64,000 bases of DNA from Cerina sp048266425 (GTDB lineage: Bacteria; Bacteroidota; Bacteroidia; Flavobacteriales; Flavobacteriaceae). The translations under genes and the position numbers were made by a program. The stretch covers positions 1-64,000 of the forward strand of contig JBLWZN010000010.1 in NCBI GenBank assembly GCA_048266425.1. The letters run 5' to 3'. A model generated the notes under the pieces. That model made no database searches and was not told the origin of the DNA. It saw nothing but the letters and a program-made list of their open reading frames with translations. This document shows positions 33,574 to 41,576 of this stretch, piece after piece. Within the stretch, counting starts at the first letter, position 1, and each line of letters starts with the position of its first letter.

Positions 33574-36091
33574 ATGCGTCGAATTTTGGTGTTTTTTATC
33601 GGGACCGTTCTTTGCACCCTTCCCATTTGGGCACAACTACCATCCGAAAAAAGCTCCACGGAGATATTCGAATCGATCCAAAAACTAAATTTCTTGGGTA
33701 CCGCACTTTATGTTGGGGCCCATCCAGACGACGAGAATACCAGACTCATCTCCTATTTATCCAATGAAACAAAAGCACGGGTGGCCTATCTCTCCATGAC
33801 CCGTGGGGATGGTGGACAAAACCTTATAGGTCCTGAACTAAGGGAATTGTTGGGAGTACTGAGGACGGAAGAACTTTTGGCAGCTCGTAGCATTGACGGT
33901 GGGGAACAATTTTTCACCCGGGCAAACGACTTTGGTTATTCCAAAAATCCTGACGAAACTTTTAATATTTGGAACAAGAAGGAAGTTTTAAGTGATGTGG
34001 TATGGGTTATTCGAAATTTTAAGCCCGATGTGATCATCAACCGTTTTGACAATAGAACCCCCGGAACCACCCATGGGCATCACACGGCATCTGCTATGCT
34101 GAGCGTGGAAGCGTTCGATAAAACCAATGATCCTAATGCATATCCAGAACAGTTGAAGCTTACCCAACTTTGGCAACCCAAACGCCTGTTTTTTAACACC
34201 TCCTGGTGGTTTTATGGAAGCGAGGACAAGTTTAAAAAAGCCAGCAAGGCAAAACTGACCGCTATGAACATAGGGGTATATTACCCATTAAAAGGACTTT
34301 CAAATACGGAAATTGCCGCATTGGCCAGCAGTCAGCACCGTTGTCAAGGATTTGGCCGCATGGGATCACGGGGAAACGAAATGGAATATGTTGAGCTGCT
34401 TAAAGGAACCATGCCCCAAGGGGCGGACAATATATTTCAAGGTATCAACACCACTTGGTCCCGTGTGGAAGGCGGTGAGGATATAGGAACAATTCTATAC
34501 GGGATCGAAAAGAATTACAATTTCACCGATCCCTCCACACATCTGCCCCAATTGTTGGAGGCCTATAAATTGATCCAAAAAATTCCGGATCTCCATTGGA
34601 GAACGTTGAAATCCTTGGAGCTTAAGAAAATAATAACCGAGGTGACGGGGCTTTATCTTGAAGCATCGGCCAGCGTACCAGCCACGGATCCTGGCAGCGC
34701 AATAGAGGTTCATGTGGAAACGACCAACAGAAGCAATTCGGATATCACCTTAAAATCGATTACCCTTTCCCCTACCAATTCCGGCATAGCTCCAAATATT
34801 AAACTTGGTGACAATGTTCGAGAGACATTTGAAATTCCGTTGCAAGTTCCTTTAAACACCCCGTACTCAAGTCCCTACTGGCTTACCGAAAAAGGTAGTT
34901 TGGGCATGTATACGGTAAACGAACAAGAGTTGATTGGCAGGCCAGAGACGCCACCCGCCTTTACCGCACACTTTATTTTAGAGTTTAACGGAATTGAAAT
35001 TCCCGTTGATCTTCCCGTAAATTACCATTATGCAAAGCCGGACAAAGGAGAGATCTATCAGCCATTTGAGGTACTTCCGAAGGCTACTGCACGGTTGCTG
35101 GACAAAGTGATCATATTTGCCAATCGGGATTCCAAGTCCATCCCTGTCAAGGTAAAGGCCGGTGAAGGAAATATAACCGGAATAGTACAATTAAAAGTCC
35201 CCAAGGGCTGGCAGGTATCACCCAGTGAAATTGATTTTTCCATTGCCCAAAAAGGGGATGAAAAAACCGTTCTGTTTACTGTCGTACCACCACAAAACGA
35301 AGATGAAGGAACCATTTCACCCGTTGTTACCGTGGACCATAAACAATATACACAGGAACTGGTATTTATAGACTACGATCACGTTCCCAAGCAATCTGTC
35401 CTGCAACCCGCCCTTGCCAATGTGGTGCGGCTCGATATTCAAAAGATCGGGGAATCGATAGGATACATAATGGGTGCGGGGGACGAGGTTCCCGAGAGCT
35501 TAAGACAAATTGGTTACAACGTACAACTATTGGATCCGAAAAATATTACAACCGGGTCACTTTCCAAATATGATGCTGTGGTAATAGGTATTCGGGCCTA
35601 CAACGTACTTGACGAACTGAAATTTAAACAACCCATTTTATTGGATTATGTTAAAAATGGTGGCAATCTAATTGTGCAGTACAACACAGCTGGTAGAAAC
35701 GACCCTGGATTGGACTATCTTGCCCCCTACCAACTCACCCTTTCAAGGGACCGGGTAACGGACGAGAACTCTCCAGTTAAAATTTTGGATCCCAAAAATT
35801 CACTGGTCAACTTTCCCAATAAGATAACGCAAAAGGATTTTGAAGGCTGGGTACAGGAACGGGGACTTTACTTCCCAAACAGTTGGGGCAAGGAATTTAC
35901 CCCTATTTTTTCTATGGAGGACCAAGGNNNNNNNNNNGGTAGCCCCCTATGGAAAAGGGCATTATATTTATACCGGACTTAGTTTTTTTCGCGAATTACC
36001 TGCTGGTGTGCCCGGGGCATACAGAATTTTTGCCAACATGCTTTCTGTAGGGAAAGAGAAATTGGAGCAACAAGTTAATTTGAAAGGATAA
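33574..36091 (+). CDS. secreted PIG-L family deacetylase, interrupted by an assembly gap
   Basis: An exported deacetylase of about 835 residues, with signal MRRILVFFIGTVLCTLPIWAQ. The PIG-L/LmbE domain (about 25-280) has the zinc motif GAHPDDENTRL and GHHTASA, and a Ca/Zn-binding MTRGDGGQN loop; later parts are beta-sandwich regions and a final glutamine amidotransferase-like fold. A run of ten N at 35928-35937 breaks the gene: the frame before it reads to FSMEDQG and the frame after it continues as VAPYGKGHYIYTGLSFFRELPAGVPGAY to a stop at 36091. The two frames differ, so the true gap length must be a multiple of three, not 10. Probable role: deacetylation of N-acetylated sugars outside the cell. 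Confidence 0.85.
35928..35937. other. assembly gap of 10 N inside the deacetylase gene
   Basis: Ten ambiguous bases of unknown real length. The coding frame resumes shifted by one, so it is an assembly placeholder, not a frameshift mutation. Confidence 0.97.
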
Positions 36092-36092
36092 T

Positions 36093-36194
36093 ATGCAAGA
36101 CAAGTTTGTTTGGAAAAAGGAATACACCCTGTTGATAATCCTTAATACCATCTACATTGTGATTTTTTATTTTATTATGATAGGAAATAGGTAG
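36093..36194 (+). CDS. 33-residue single-helix membrane protein
   Basis: MQDKFVWKKEYTLLIILNT followed by IYIVIFYFIM is a charged start then one hydrophobic helix of about 20 residues. It begins 1 nt after the deacetylase stop and ends 3 nt before the symporter ATG, so it lies neatly between two translated genes in an operon. The codon use and the exact fit favour a real gene. Small hydrophobic companions are known for some sodium symporters in Bacteroidota. Unknown function. Confidence 0.6.
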   Translation: MQDKFVWKKEYTLLIILNTIYIVIFYFIMIGNR

Positions 36195-36197
36195 GGT

Positions 36198-37904
36198 ATG
36201 GGAGCACTGGATTGGAGCATACTTGCGGGAACGCTATTGTTTATAGTCGGGTATGGGGTTTGGAAGACCAAGGGCAGCAAGGATGTAAACGATTATATTT
36301 TGGGTGGTAACGAAGCCAAATGGTGGACAATAGGTTTATCCGTTATGGCAACACAGGCCAGTGCCATCACTTTTTTGTCCACCCCAGGACAAGCTTTCCA
36401 TGACGGGATGGGATTTGTGCAGTTCTATTTTGGACTGCCCTTGGCAATGATTATTGTCTGCATCGTTTTTGTTCCAATTTATCATCGTTTAAAGGTTTAT
36501 ACCGCTTATGAATTATTGGAGCAACGATTTGATCTTAAAACACGGACCCTCGCCGCATTTTTATTTTTGATCCAACGGGGTTTAGGTGCGGGAATTACCA
36601 TTTATGCGCCTTCAATTATCCTTTCGGCGGTGTTGGGGTGGAACCTTCATACTTTGAACATTATTATTGGCGTATTGGTCATTATTTATACGGTTTCTGG
36701 TGGCACACGGGCGGTAAGTGTCACCCAAAAGCAGCAGATGTTCGTAATAATGACCGGGATGTTTATAGCCTTCTTTTTTATCCTAGGGTATTTACCGGCC
36801 GATATCACCTTTAGCAAGGCCTTGAAAATTGCTGGTGCAAGCGATAAACTCAATATTCTCGATTTCAGTTTTGACACCCAGAGTCGGTACACTTTTTGGA
36901 GTGGTATTACTGGTGGCCTTTTTTTGCAATTGGCCTATTTTGGAACCGACCAAAGTCAGGTTCAACGTTATTTAACAGGGAAATCCGTCAAGGAAAGCCA
37001 GCTCGGTCTTATCTTTAACGGCCTCCTTAAAATTCCGATGCAATTTTTCATCCTGTTGGTCGGGGTAATGGTTTTTGTATTCTATCAGTATAACCCTTCT
37101 CCCCTTAATTTTAATCCTGCTGCTACCAACGCTATTTTGGCCACCCCATATGGAAACGATTATCAATTGTTGGAAAAGGGACACGAAGAATTGGAGGAGG
37201 CAAAGAAAATGGCCCAAAACAAATATTCGGCGGCTCTGGACCTGAAGGAATATGCCGCTACTATTGAAGCCAAAAAAGGAATTATAGAAATCAACAATAA
37301 GGAAAGAAGCAGCAGGGAGGCGGCACGTACTTTAATACATAAAGCGTCCCCAACTGTGGAAACCAATGATAAGGACTATGTGTTTATACATTTTATCCTC
37401 AATTACCTCCCAAAGGGCCTTATTGGACTTTTACTAGCGGTTATTCTTTCAGCGGCAATGTCTTCCACGGCCTCGGAGTTGAATGCATTGGGCACCATTA
37501 CCTCCCTAGACTTGTATAAGCGGAATAAGAAAGGGGATTTTTCACCAAAGCACTACGTAGTCGCCTCAAAATTGTTCACCTTGCTTTGGGGCATAATCGC
37601 CATATGTTTTGCAAACGTTGCCAACCTGTTCGACAATCTGATACAACTGGTAAACATCATTGGATCCATTTTTTACGGCACTGTCCTCGGTATATTTCTA
37701 TTGGCCTTTTTCTTTAAGTACGTTAAGGGGAATGCCGTTTTTATAGCTGCCATAATCACACAGGTCATCGTTATAATAGGGTGGAAACTGGATTGGATGT
37801 CCTATCTATGGCTCAATGTCTTTGGATGCGTTTTGGTCATAACGTTGGCCAGTCTCTTCGAAGGATTCGACAGGTTGTTGAAACGTCCACCCATACAGAC
37901 TTAA
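36198..37904 (+). CDS. sodium:solute symporter (SSS family)
   Basis: A 568-residue transporter with about 13 hydrophobic helices and SSS motifs such as GGNEAKWWTIGLSVMATQASAITFL and FGTDQSQVQRYLTGKS. Between helices near 295-385 lies an unusual long Glu/Lys-rich helical insert (LEKGHEELEEAKKMAQNK...). It is in an operon with the secreted deacetylase and a 33-residue ORF, so the solute may be a sugar or acetylated compound released by the deacetylase. SSS transporters move Na+ with sugars, amino acids, sialic acid or proline. Exact substrate unknown. Confidence 0.9.
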   Translation: MGALDWSILAGTLLFIVGYGVWKTKGSKDVNDYILGGNEAKWWTIGLSVMATQASAITFLSTPGQAFHDGMGFVQFYFGLPLAMIIVCIVFVPIYHRLKVYTAYELLEQRFDLKTRTLAAFLFLIQRGLGAGITIYAPSIILSAVLGWNLHTLNIIIGVLVIIYTVSGGTRAVSVTQKQQMFVIMTGMFIAFFFILGYLPADITFSKALKIAGASDKLNILDFSFDTQSRYTFWSGITGGLFLQLAYFGTDQSQVQRYLTGKSVKESQLGLIFNGLLKIPMQFFILLVGVMVFVFYQYNPSPLNFNPAATNAILATPYGNDYQLLEKGHEELEEAKKMAQNKYSAALDLKEYAATIEAKKGIIEINNKERSSREAARTLIHKASPTVETNDKDYVFIHFILNYLPKGLIGLLLAVILSAAMSSTASELNALGTITSLDLYKRNKKGDFSPKHYVVASKLFTLLWGIIAICFANVANLFDNLIQLVNIIGSIFYGTVLGIFLLAFFFKYVKGNAVFIAAIITQVIVIIGWKLDWMSYLWLNVFGCVLVITLASLFEGFDRLLKRPPIQT

Positions 37905-38136
37905 AATTAAATCATGGTTTTTTCAATGATACCTTGATACCGGGTGGCAGTTGATGGTTTGTAGGGATGTAGCGCTTCCGTTTCATTCCAGTATATTACA
38001 GAACAATTCATATGGAGACGCAATCATTGCGTCTCTACGACAATAGATATCACCTCAATATATTTATTCCCAGCTTTCCATCGACATTATGGTTTTGGGA
38101 TTGCCCGCAAATTTTTGGGGCCTATTTCCCCCGCTA
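37905..38136. other. intergenic region with palindromic repeat
   Basis: 232 nt with the palindrome of 38012-38040; no ORF seen. The short frame at 38012-38212 starts in the palindrome and is not coding. Confidence 0.5.
38012..38040. repeat. dispersed palindromic repeat, copy 2
   Basis: GGAGACGCAA-TCA-TTGCGTCTC with flanking TAC. The arms match the copy at 14695-14724, differing by a few bases. The first is imperfect and this one perfect. Confidence 0.65.
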
Positions 38137-38688
38137 TTACGGATTCATTGCGGAAGCATTTCTTGCCAGCTCCGCTTCATCTTCCTTGCCACCCAATTGG
38201 GAGTCCAGATAAAGTAAAGATTCGTTTGATGCCTTAGGCCCACCTGCAATTTTTAATTTATCCAAGAGATCAAGTGCCAAAGTTTCTTCCTCTATTTGTT
38301 CCTTTACGAACCATTGGGCAAAATTCCAGGTAGACCAATCCTTTTCCTCCTGGGCCAAGGAAACGATTTGATAAATTGCGGTGGTGTTCTCCACTTCGTG
38401 CTTAAAGATATTCTCAAAGCACTCCTGTATGTTCTTAGGGTCTTTGGGTGGTGCGGAAATAGCAGAAATTTTGGCCCTTCCCCCCCTATCCAAGATGTAT
38501 TCCATCACCTTGGTCATATGATTTCTTTCCTCTTGGGAGTGTCTAAAAAGGAAGTTGGAAATACCTGAAAAGCCTTCGCTATCCGCCCATGCACCGTAAG
38601 AAAGATATATCTGTGCCGCATTGGCCTCTTTAGCAAGTTGTTTGTTCAATATCTCCTCTACCGGCTTGGATAATCTATTTGTGTTCAT
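38137..38688 (-). CDS. ftnA: ferritin
   Basis: A 183-residue ferritin-like four-helix iron store. Ferroxidase ligands are visible in KEANAAQIYLSY (Glu) and HSQEERNHMTKVMEYI (ExxH), and the later EQIEEETLALDLLDK. Length is slightly longer than typical bacterial FtnA due to the C-terminal tail. It stores iron as mineral and limits iron-driven oxidation. No signal peptide. No Fur-box is apparent in the short upstream region. Confidence 0.93.
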   Translation of the reverse strand: MNTNRLSKPVEEILNKQLAKEANAAQIYLSYGAWADSEGFSGISNFLFRHSQEERNHMTKVMEYILDRGGRAKISAISAPPKDPKNIQECFENIFKHEVENTTAIYQIVSLAQEEKDWSTWNFAQWFVKEQIEEETLALDLLDKLKIAGGPKASNESLLYLDSQLGGKEDEAELARNASAMNP

Positions 38689-38805
38689 TGTGTAATTTGT
38701 TTTCTTTCGAACAAATTAACAACAACTTCCAAAGAAAGGCGTGCGTTTTCGAATCAAACAATAACTCAATTGGAAACAATATCAGTAAAATATACGGTCA
38801 CCGAT

Positions 38806-39567
38806 TCAACTACTTCTAAGTTGCCTTTTCAATTCGTCCATGGACTCCTGCAATTGTCTCAACAAGCCGGTTTCGGTCGATGCGTCTACCCCAAAGGTAA
38901 TCTTGCTGCTTACCTGCCACATTTCCTGAATTTGGCTGGCCTCTACCGTATAGGGTGGATAATTGTGATTCAAAGAGATTAGTGAGATTTTAGTGGTAAT
39001 GGGCGATTTTTCCACTTTTTTGACCAAAACGGCATCCTCCAGAACAACCACATAGATTTTGTTGGGACTGATATCGTCCAAACTTTCTACAGCTTTCGCC
39101 AATACCCATTCCCCCGGGCGCAGATTGGGCAGCATGCTATCCCCTTCCACCTGGAAACCACGATAGGTTGCGTTTCTAAATTCCGGCAATGGGAGATCAA
39201 ACGCCGGTAATTGTCGGTACCAAGAGGCATCCTGTATGTTTTGGGGGTAGCCGGCAGCGGCCTTGGCATTTACCAGGACCATGTTTTCCTTATCCGAACT
39301 ATCTACCGTCACCACTTTGGGTATGACGTTGGCATTGGAGGTTGCCAAGTGTTTTTGTTCGCTTTCCCCGAACAACCATAACGGGTTTATCTTGAACCTT
39401 CCGAGCAGCTCCATAACGACCTTGCCGGATAATTTTGTTCTTCCCCTTTCTATATCTGCCGTTGTATTGGGAATCCCCAGAAGATTGGCGAATTCGGATT
39501 GCGTACACCCCTGTTCCCTACGTACCTCTACAAAGCGTCTAACTTCAATGGCCAATTCATTTTCCAT
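38806..39567 (-). CDS. XRE-HTH / S24 peptidase transcriptional repressor
   Basis: A 253-residue two-domain repressor. An N-terminal XRE helix-turn-helix (about 10-70; CTQSEFANLLGIPNTTADIERGRT) precedes a LexA/CI-like S24 domain, with Ser in GDSMLPNLRPGEWVLA and Lys in DAVLVKKVEKSP as the catalytic dyad, and KAAAGYPQ containing an Ala-Gly pair that could be the self-cleavage site. It may respond to DNA damage or another stress via cleavage. The promoter contains an inverted repeat at 39575-39595, suggesting self-repression. Start ATG 39567 rather than TTG 39573. Confidence 0.9.
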   Translation of the reverse strand: MENELAIEVRRFVEVRREQGCTQSEFANLLGIPNTTADIERGRTKLSGKVVMELLGRFKINPLWLFGESEQKHLATSNANVIPKVVTVDSSDKENMVLVNAKAAAGYPQNIQDASWYRQLPAFDLPLPEFRNATYRGFQVEGDSMLPNLRPGEWVLAKAVESLDDISPNKIYVVVLEDAVLVKKVEKSPITTKISLISLNHNYPPYTVEASQIQEMWQVSSKITFGVDASTETGLLRQLQESMDELKRQLRSS

Positions 39568-39570
39568 ACC

Positions 39571-39602
39571 CAAATATATCCCTTTTTAGGATATAATCCA
39601 AA
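39571..39602 (-). promoter_or_regulatory. promoter with embedded operator of the S24 repressor
   Basis: On the minus strand TTTG (39599-39602), 20-nt spacer, TATATTTG (39571-39578), then GGT and ATG. The inverted repeat TATATCC-N7-GGATATA at 39575-39595 overlaps the -7 element, as expected for an autorepressor. Confidence 0.65.
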
Positions 39603-39621
39603 ATCACATGGAATATTTCCA

Positions 39622-40074
39622 TTAAAACCACCTTCGTACTTGGATACAGTATTGTTGATAGGATTTTCCGAATTTGGATGCGAGGGTCTTTTCCTCAAGG
39701 GCAATCTGAAAATTGTTCATAAATGCCACAAAAGCGGCTGCCAAAAGACTATTAAAAGCATTCCCCAGCCATAGGCCCCATGCCAATAAAATAAGCAATA
39801 AGGCCAAATACATCGGATTTCTAGAATAGCTGTAAATTCCCCCAGTAACCAATGAGGTCGCTTTTGAAGGGTCCATTGGGTTTGAGGTGGTGCTGAATTT
39901 TTGAAATTGCCATTTGGCCGCAACCACTAAGATGACCGCAATTGCAGTTAACGTATAAATAAGAAACTCTCTACCGAAGAAATCAAAATTCCCAACGGGC
40001 AAGAACCGATTCAATACGTACATGGCGGCGCCAAAAATCAAAGCTACTACGGGAGGCGGAATCCTTAATTGCAT
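39622..40074 (-). CDS. isoprenylcysteine carboxyl methyltransferase-like membrane protein
   Basis: A 150-residue integral membrane protein of the ICMT/PEMT-like methyltransferase group. The SAM-binding motif region GGIYSYSRNPMYLALLLILLAWGLWLGN is present, followed by a C-terminal EEKTLASKFGKSYQQY with the conserved Glu-Glu. Four hydrophobic helices. The methyl acceptor is unknown in bacteria. It lies between the repressor and rdgB, and it is on the opposite strand to rdgB with a 95-nt divergent region. Confidence 0.87.
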   Translation of the reverse strand: MQLRIPPPVVALIFGAAMYVLNRFLPVGNFDFFGREFLIYTLTAIAVILVVAAKWQFQKFSTTSNPMDPSKATSLVTGGIYSYSRNPMYLALLLILLAWGLWLGNAFNSLLAAAFVAFMNNFQIALEEKTLASKFGKSYQQYCIQVRRWF

Positions 40075-40101
40075 ATCTGAATTTTAAGTTAATAAATTTA
40101 C

Positions 40102-40109
40102 TATTTTTG
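40102..40109 (+). promoter_or_regulatory. -7 promoter element (TATTTTTG) of rdgB
   Basis: TATTTTTG fits the consensus and lies 59 nt before the ATG at 40169. Confidence 0.4.
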
Positions 40110-40168
40110 CCCAACTATTTTGCAATATTGCGAAACAAACCAACCAAGACCAAATTGCAGTGATTCTT

Positions 40169-40756
40169 ATGAAGCTTGTCTTCGCCACCCATAATTCCAA
40201 TAAGTTCAAGGAAGTTGTACAACTTATCCCTCCTTCTATTCAGTTGTTATCGCTTAACGATATTGGTTGTTACGATGAAATTCCCGAAACCGGAAATACT
40301 TTGGAGGAAAATGCCAAGTTGAAAGCCGATTTTGTGACCGAGAATTATGGTCTTCCATGTTTTGCGGACGATACCGGACTTTTAGTAGATGCGCTGCACG
40401 GCGACCCAGGAGTCCATTCTGCCCGTTATGCCGGGGAACAAAAAAATTCCGAGGACAATATAGACAAACTTTTGGCCAAGCTTAAGGATATACCACAAAG
40501 GTCTGCAAGATTCAAAACCATTATTGCCCTTAATCTGGAAAATCAATCAATTCTTTTTTCAGGGGTCGTTGAAGGTGATATAACGCTAAAAAGAAGCGGG
40601 AATCTAGGGTTTGGGTACGATTCTATTTTCAGGCCAACCGGATACGAAAAAACATTTGCAGAACTCCCTTTGGCGGTAAAAAACAAAATTGGTCACCGGG
40701 GAAAAGCCATTTTCCTATTAATCAATCACCTAAAATTACGATATGACAACGAATGA
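40169..40756 (+). CDS. rdgB: non-canonical purine NTP pyrophosphatase (RdgB/HAM1)
   Basis: A 195-residue nucleotide-sanitising enzyme that hydrolyses dITP/XTP to monophosphates. It shows THNSNKFKEV at the N-terminus, GNTLEENAKLKA and FADDTGLLVDAL for metal and substrate binding, and LGFGYDSIFRP near the C-terminus. ATG 40169 is used rather than GTG 40160. It overlaps the following DUF4337 gene by 14 nt. Confidence 0.95.
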   Translation: MKLVFATHNSNKFKEVVQLIPPSIQLLSLNDIGCYDEIPETGNTLEENAKLKADFVTENYGLPCFADDTGLLVDALHGDPGVHSARYAGEQKNSEDNIDKLLAKLKDIPQRSARFKTIIALNLENQSILFSGVVEGDITLKRSGNLGFGYDSIFRPTGYEKTFAELPLAVKNKIGHRGKAIFLLINHLKLRYDNE

Positions 40757-41387
40757 AAACAAGGTCGATCAAATAGTTGTTTCCTCCAATGGCAAACGAA
40801 CGCAAATGGCAGGGGGTATCCTCATTGTCATTTTTGCTGTATTGATGGGCATAGTGCAACTTGGGAACAGTAATTTGGGAGAGAAAATGATGATAGTACA
40901 CAATAAATTGGGAAGTTATTCCAATTGGTACCAATCTAAAAGCATCAAGCAAAACCTAAAGGAAAGCGAACTCGACTATCTACAGACGCTGCTGGAAACA
41001 GGCATGGTGAACAATGACAAAATAGATGCGGTAAAGGAAAAGATTGAGACCACCAAGTCCAAAGTATTAAAATATGAAGCTGAGAAAACCGAAATTTTGG
41101 TGGGATCGTCCAATATTCCAAGGGAATACTGGGCGCAGGATCTTGATGGTGAAATGGGAAAGATCATAGGGGTAAAAGAGTGGTGGGCCCAAGCCGATGC
41201 CTATGAAATTGCTGCGCAGAAGTTCGACCTGGGAGTGCTTTTCTTTCAAATTAGCATTGTTCTGGGGGCGGTGTGCATCATTATGTACGACCATCAAAAA
41301 ATGCAGAAATTGTTTATCGGCCTAATGGTGGTGTTCGGAATGTTTGGAACATTTATCGCGGCCTACGGCTACAGCCTGATCCCGTAG
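40743..41387 (+). CDS. DUF4337-like membrane protein
   Basis: A 214-residue protein with one N-terminal helix (MAGGILIVIFAVLMGIVQL), a long helical soluble middle (NWYQSKSIKQNLKESELDYLQTLLE), and two C-terminal helices (GVLFFQISIVLGAVCIIMY, LFIGLMVVFGMFGTFIAAYGYSL). The NWYQSKSIKQNL block resembles DUF4337. No known function. The 14-nt overlap with rdgB indicates co-translation. Confidence 0.8.
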   Translation: MTTNENKVDQIVVSSNGKRTQMAGGILIVIFAVLMGIVQLGNSNLGEKMMIVHNKLGSYSNWYQSKSIKQNLKESELDYLQTLLETGMVNNDKIDAVKEKIETTKSKVLKYEAEKTEILVGSSNIPREYWAQDLDGEMGKIIGVKEWWAQADAYEIAAQKFDLGVLFFQISIVLGAVCIIMYDHQKMQKLFIGLMVVFGMFGTFIAAYGYSLIP

Positions 41388-41457
41388 GTTAAAGGACACC
41401 ACTAAAGTTCGATTAAAAAAAATCATCCTATTCTTCCTATATTCAGATAATTAACAG

Positions 41458-41576
41458 TACCTTTGCACGAAATTTTTTAACGCCGCTGGTATAGCATGTG
41501 TTGCGCTGAGCATAATGGGTTATGACGATAATCGCTCTATTCAACATACATATTTGCGATTAACAATAACCTTATT
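41458..41576 (+). promoter_or_regulatory. promoter and long 5' leader of the DEAD-box helicase gene
   Basis: TACCTTTG at 41458-41465 is a perfect -7 element, giving a leader of about 107 nt before ATG 41577. The leader contains a G/C-rich part (GCCGCTGG ... TTGCGCTGAGC) that could fold. RNA helicase leaders are often autoregulatory, but no such motif is recognised here. Confidence 0.5.

Noticed and set aside
33574..35982. Truncated deacetylase ending in KRALYLYRT
   Set aside because: The tail after the N-run is a frame artefact; the true C-terminus continues in the other frame to 36091.
35840..36091. Separate small gene starting at 35840
   Set aside because: It is the real 3' end of the deacetylase after the assembly gap; its upstream part is just the wrong frame of the same gene.
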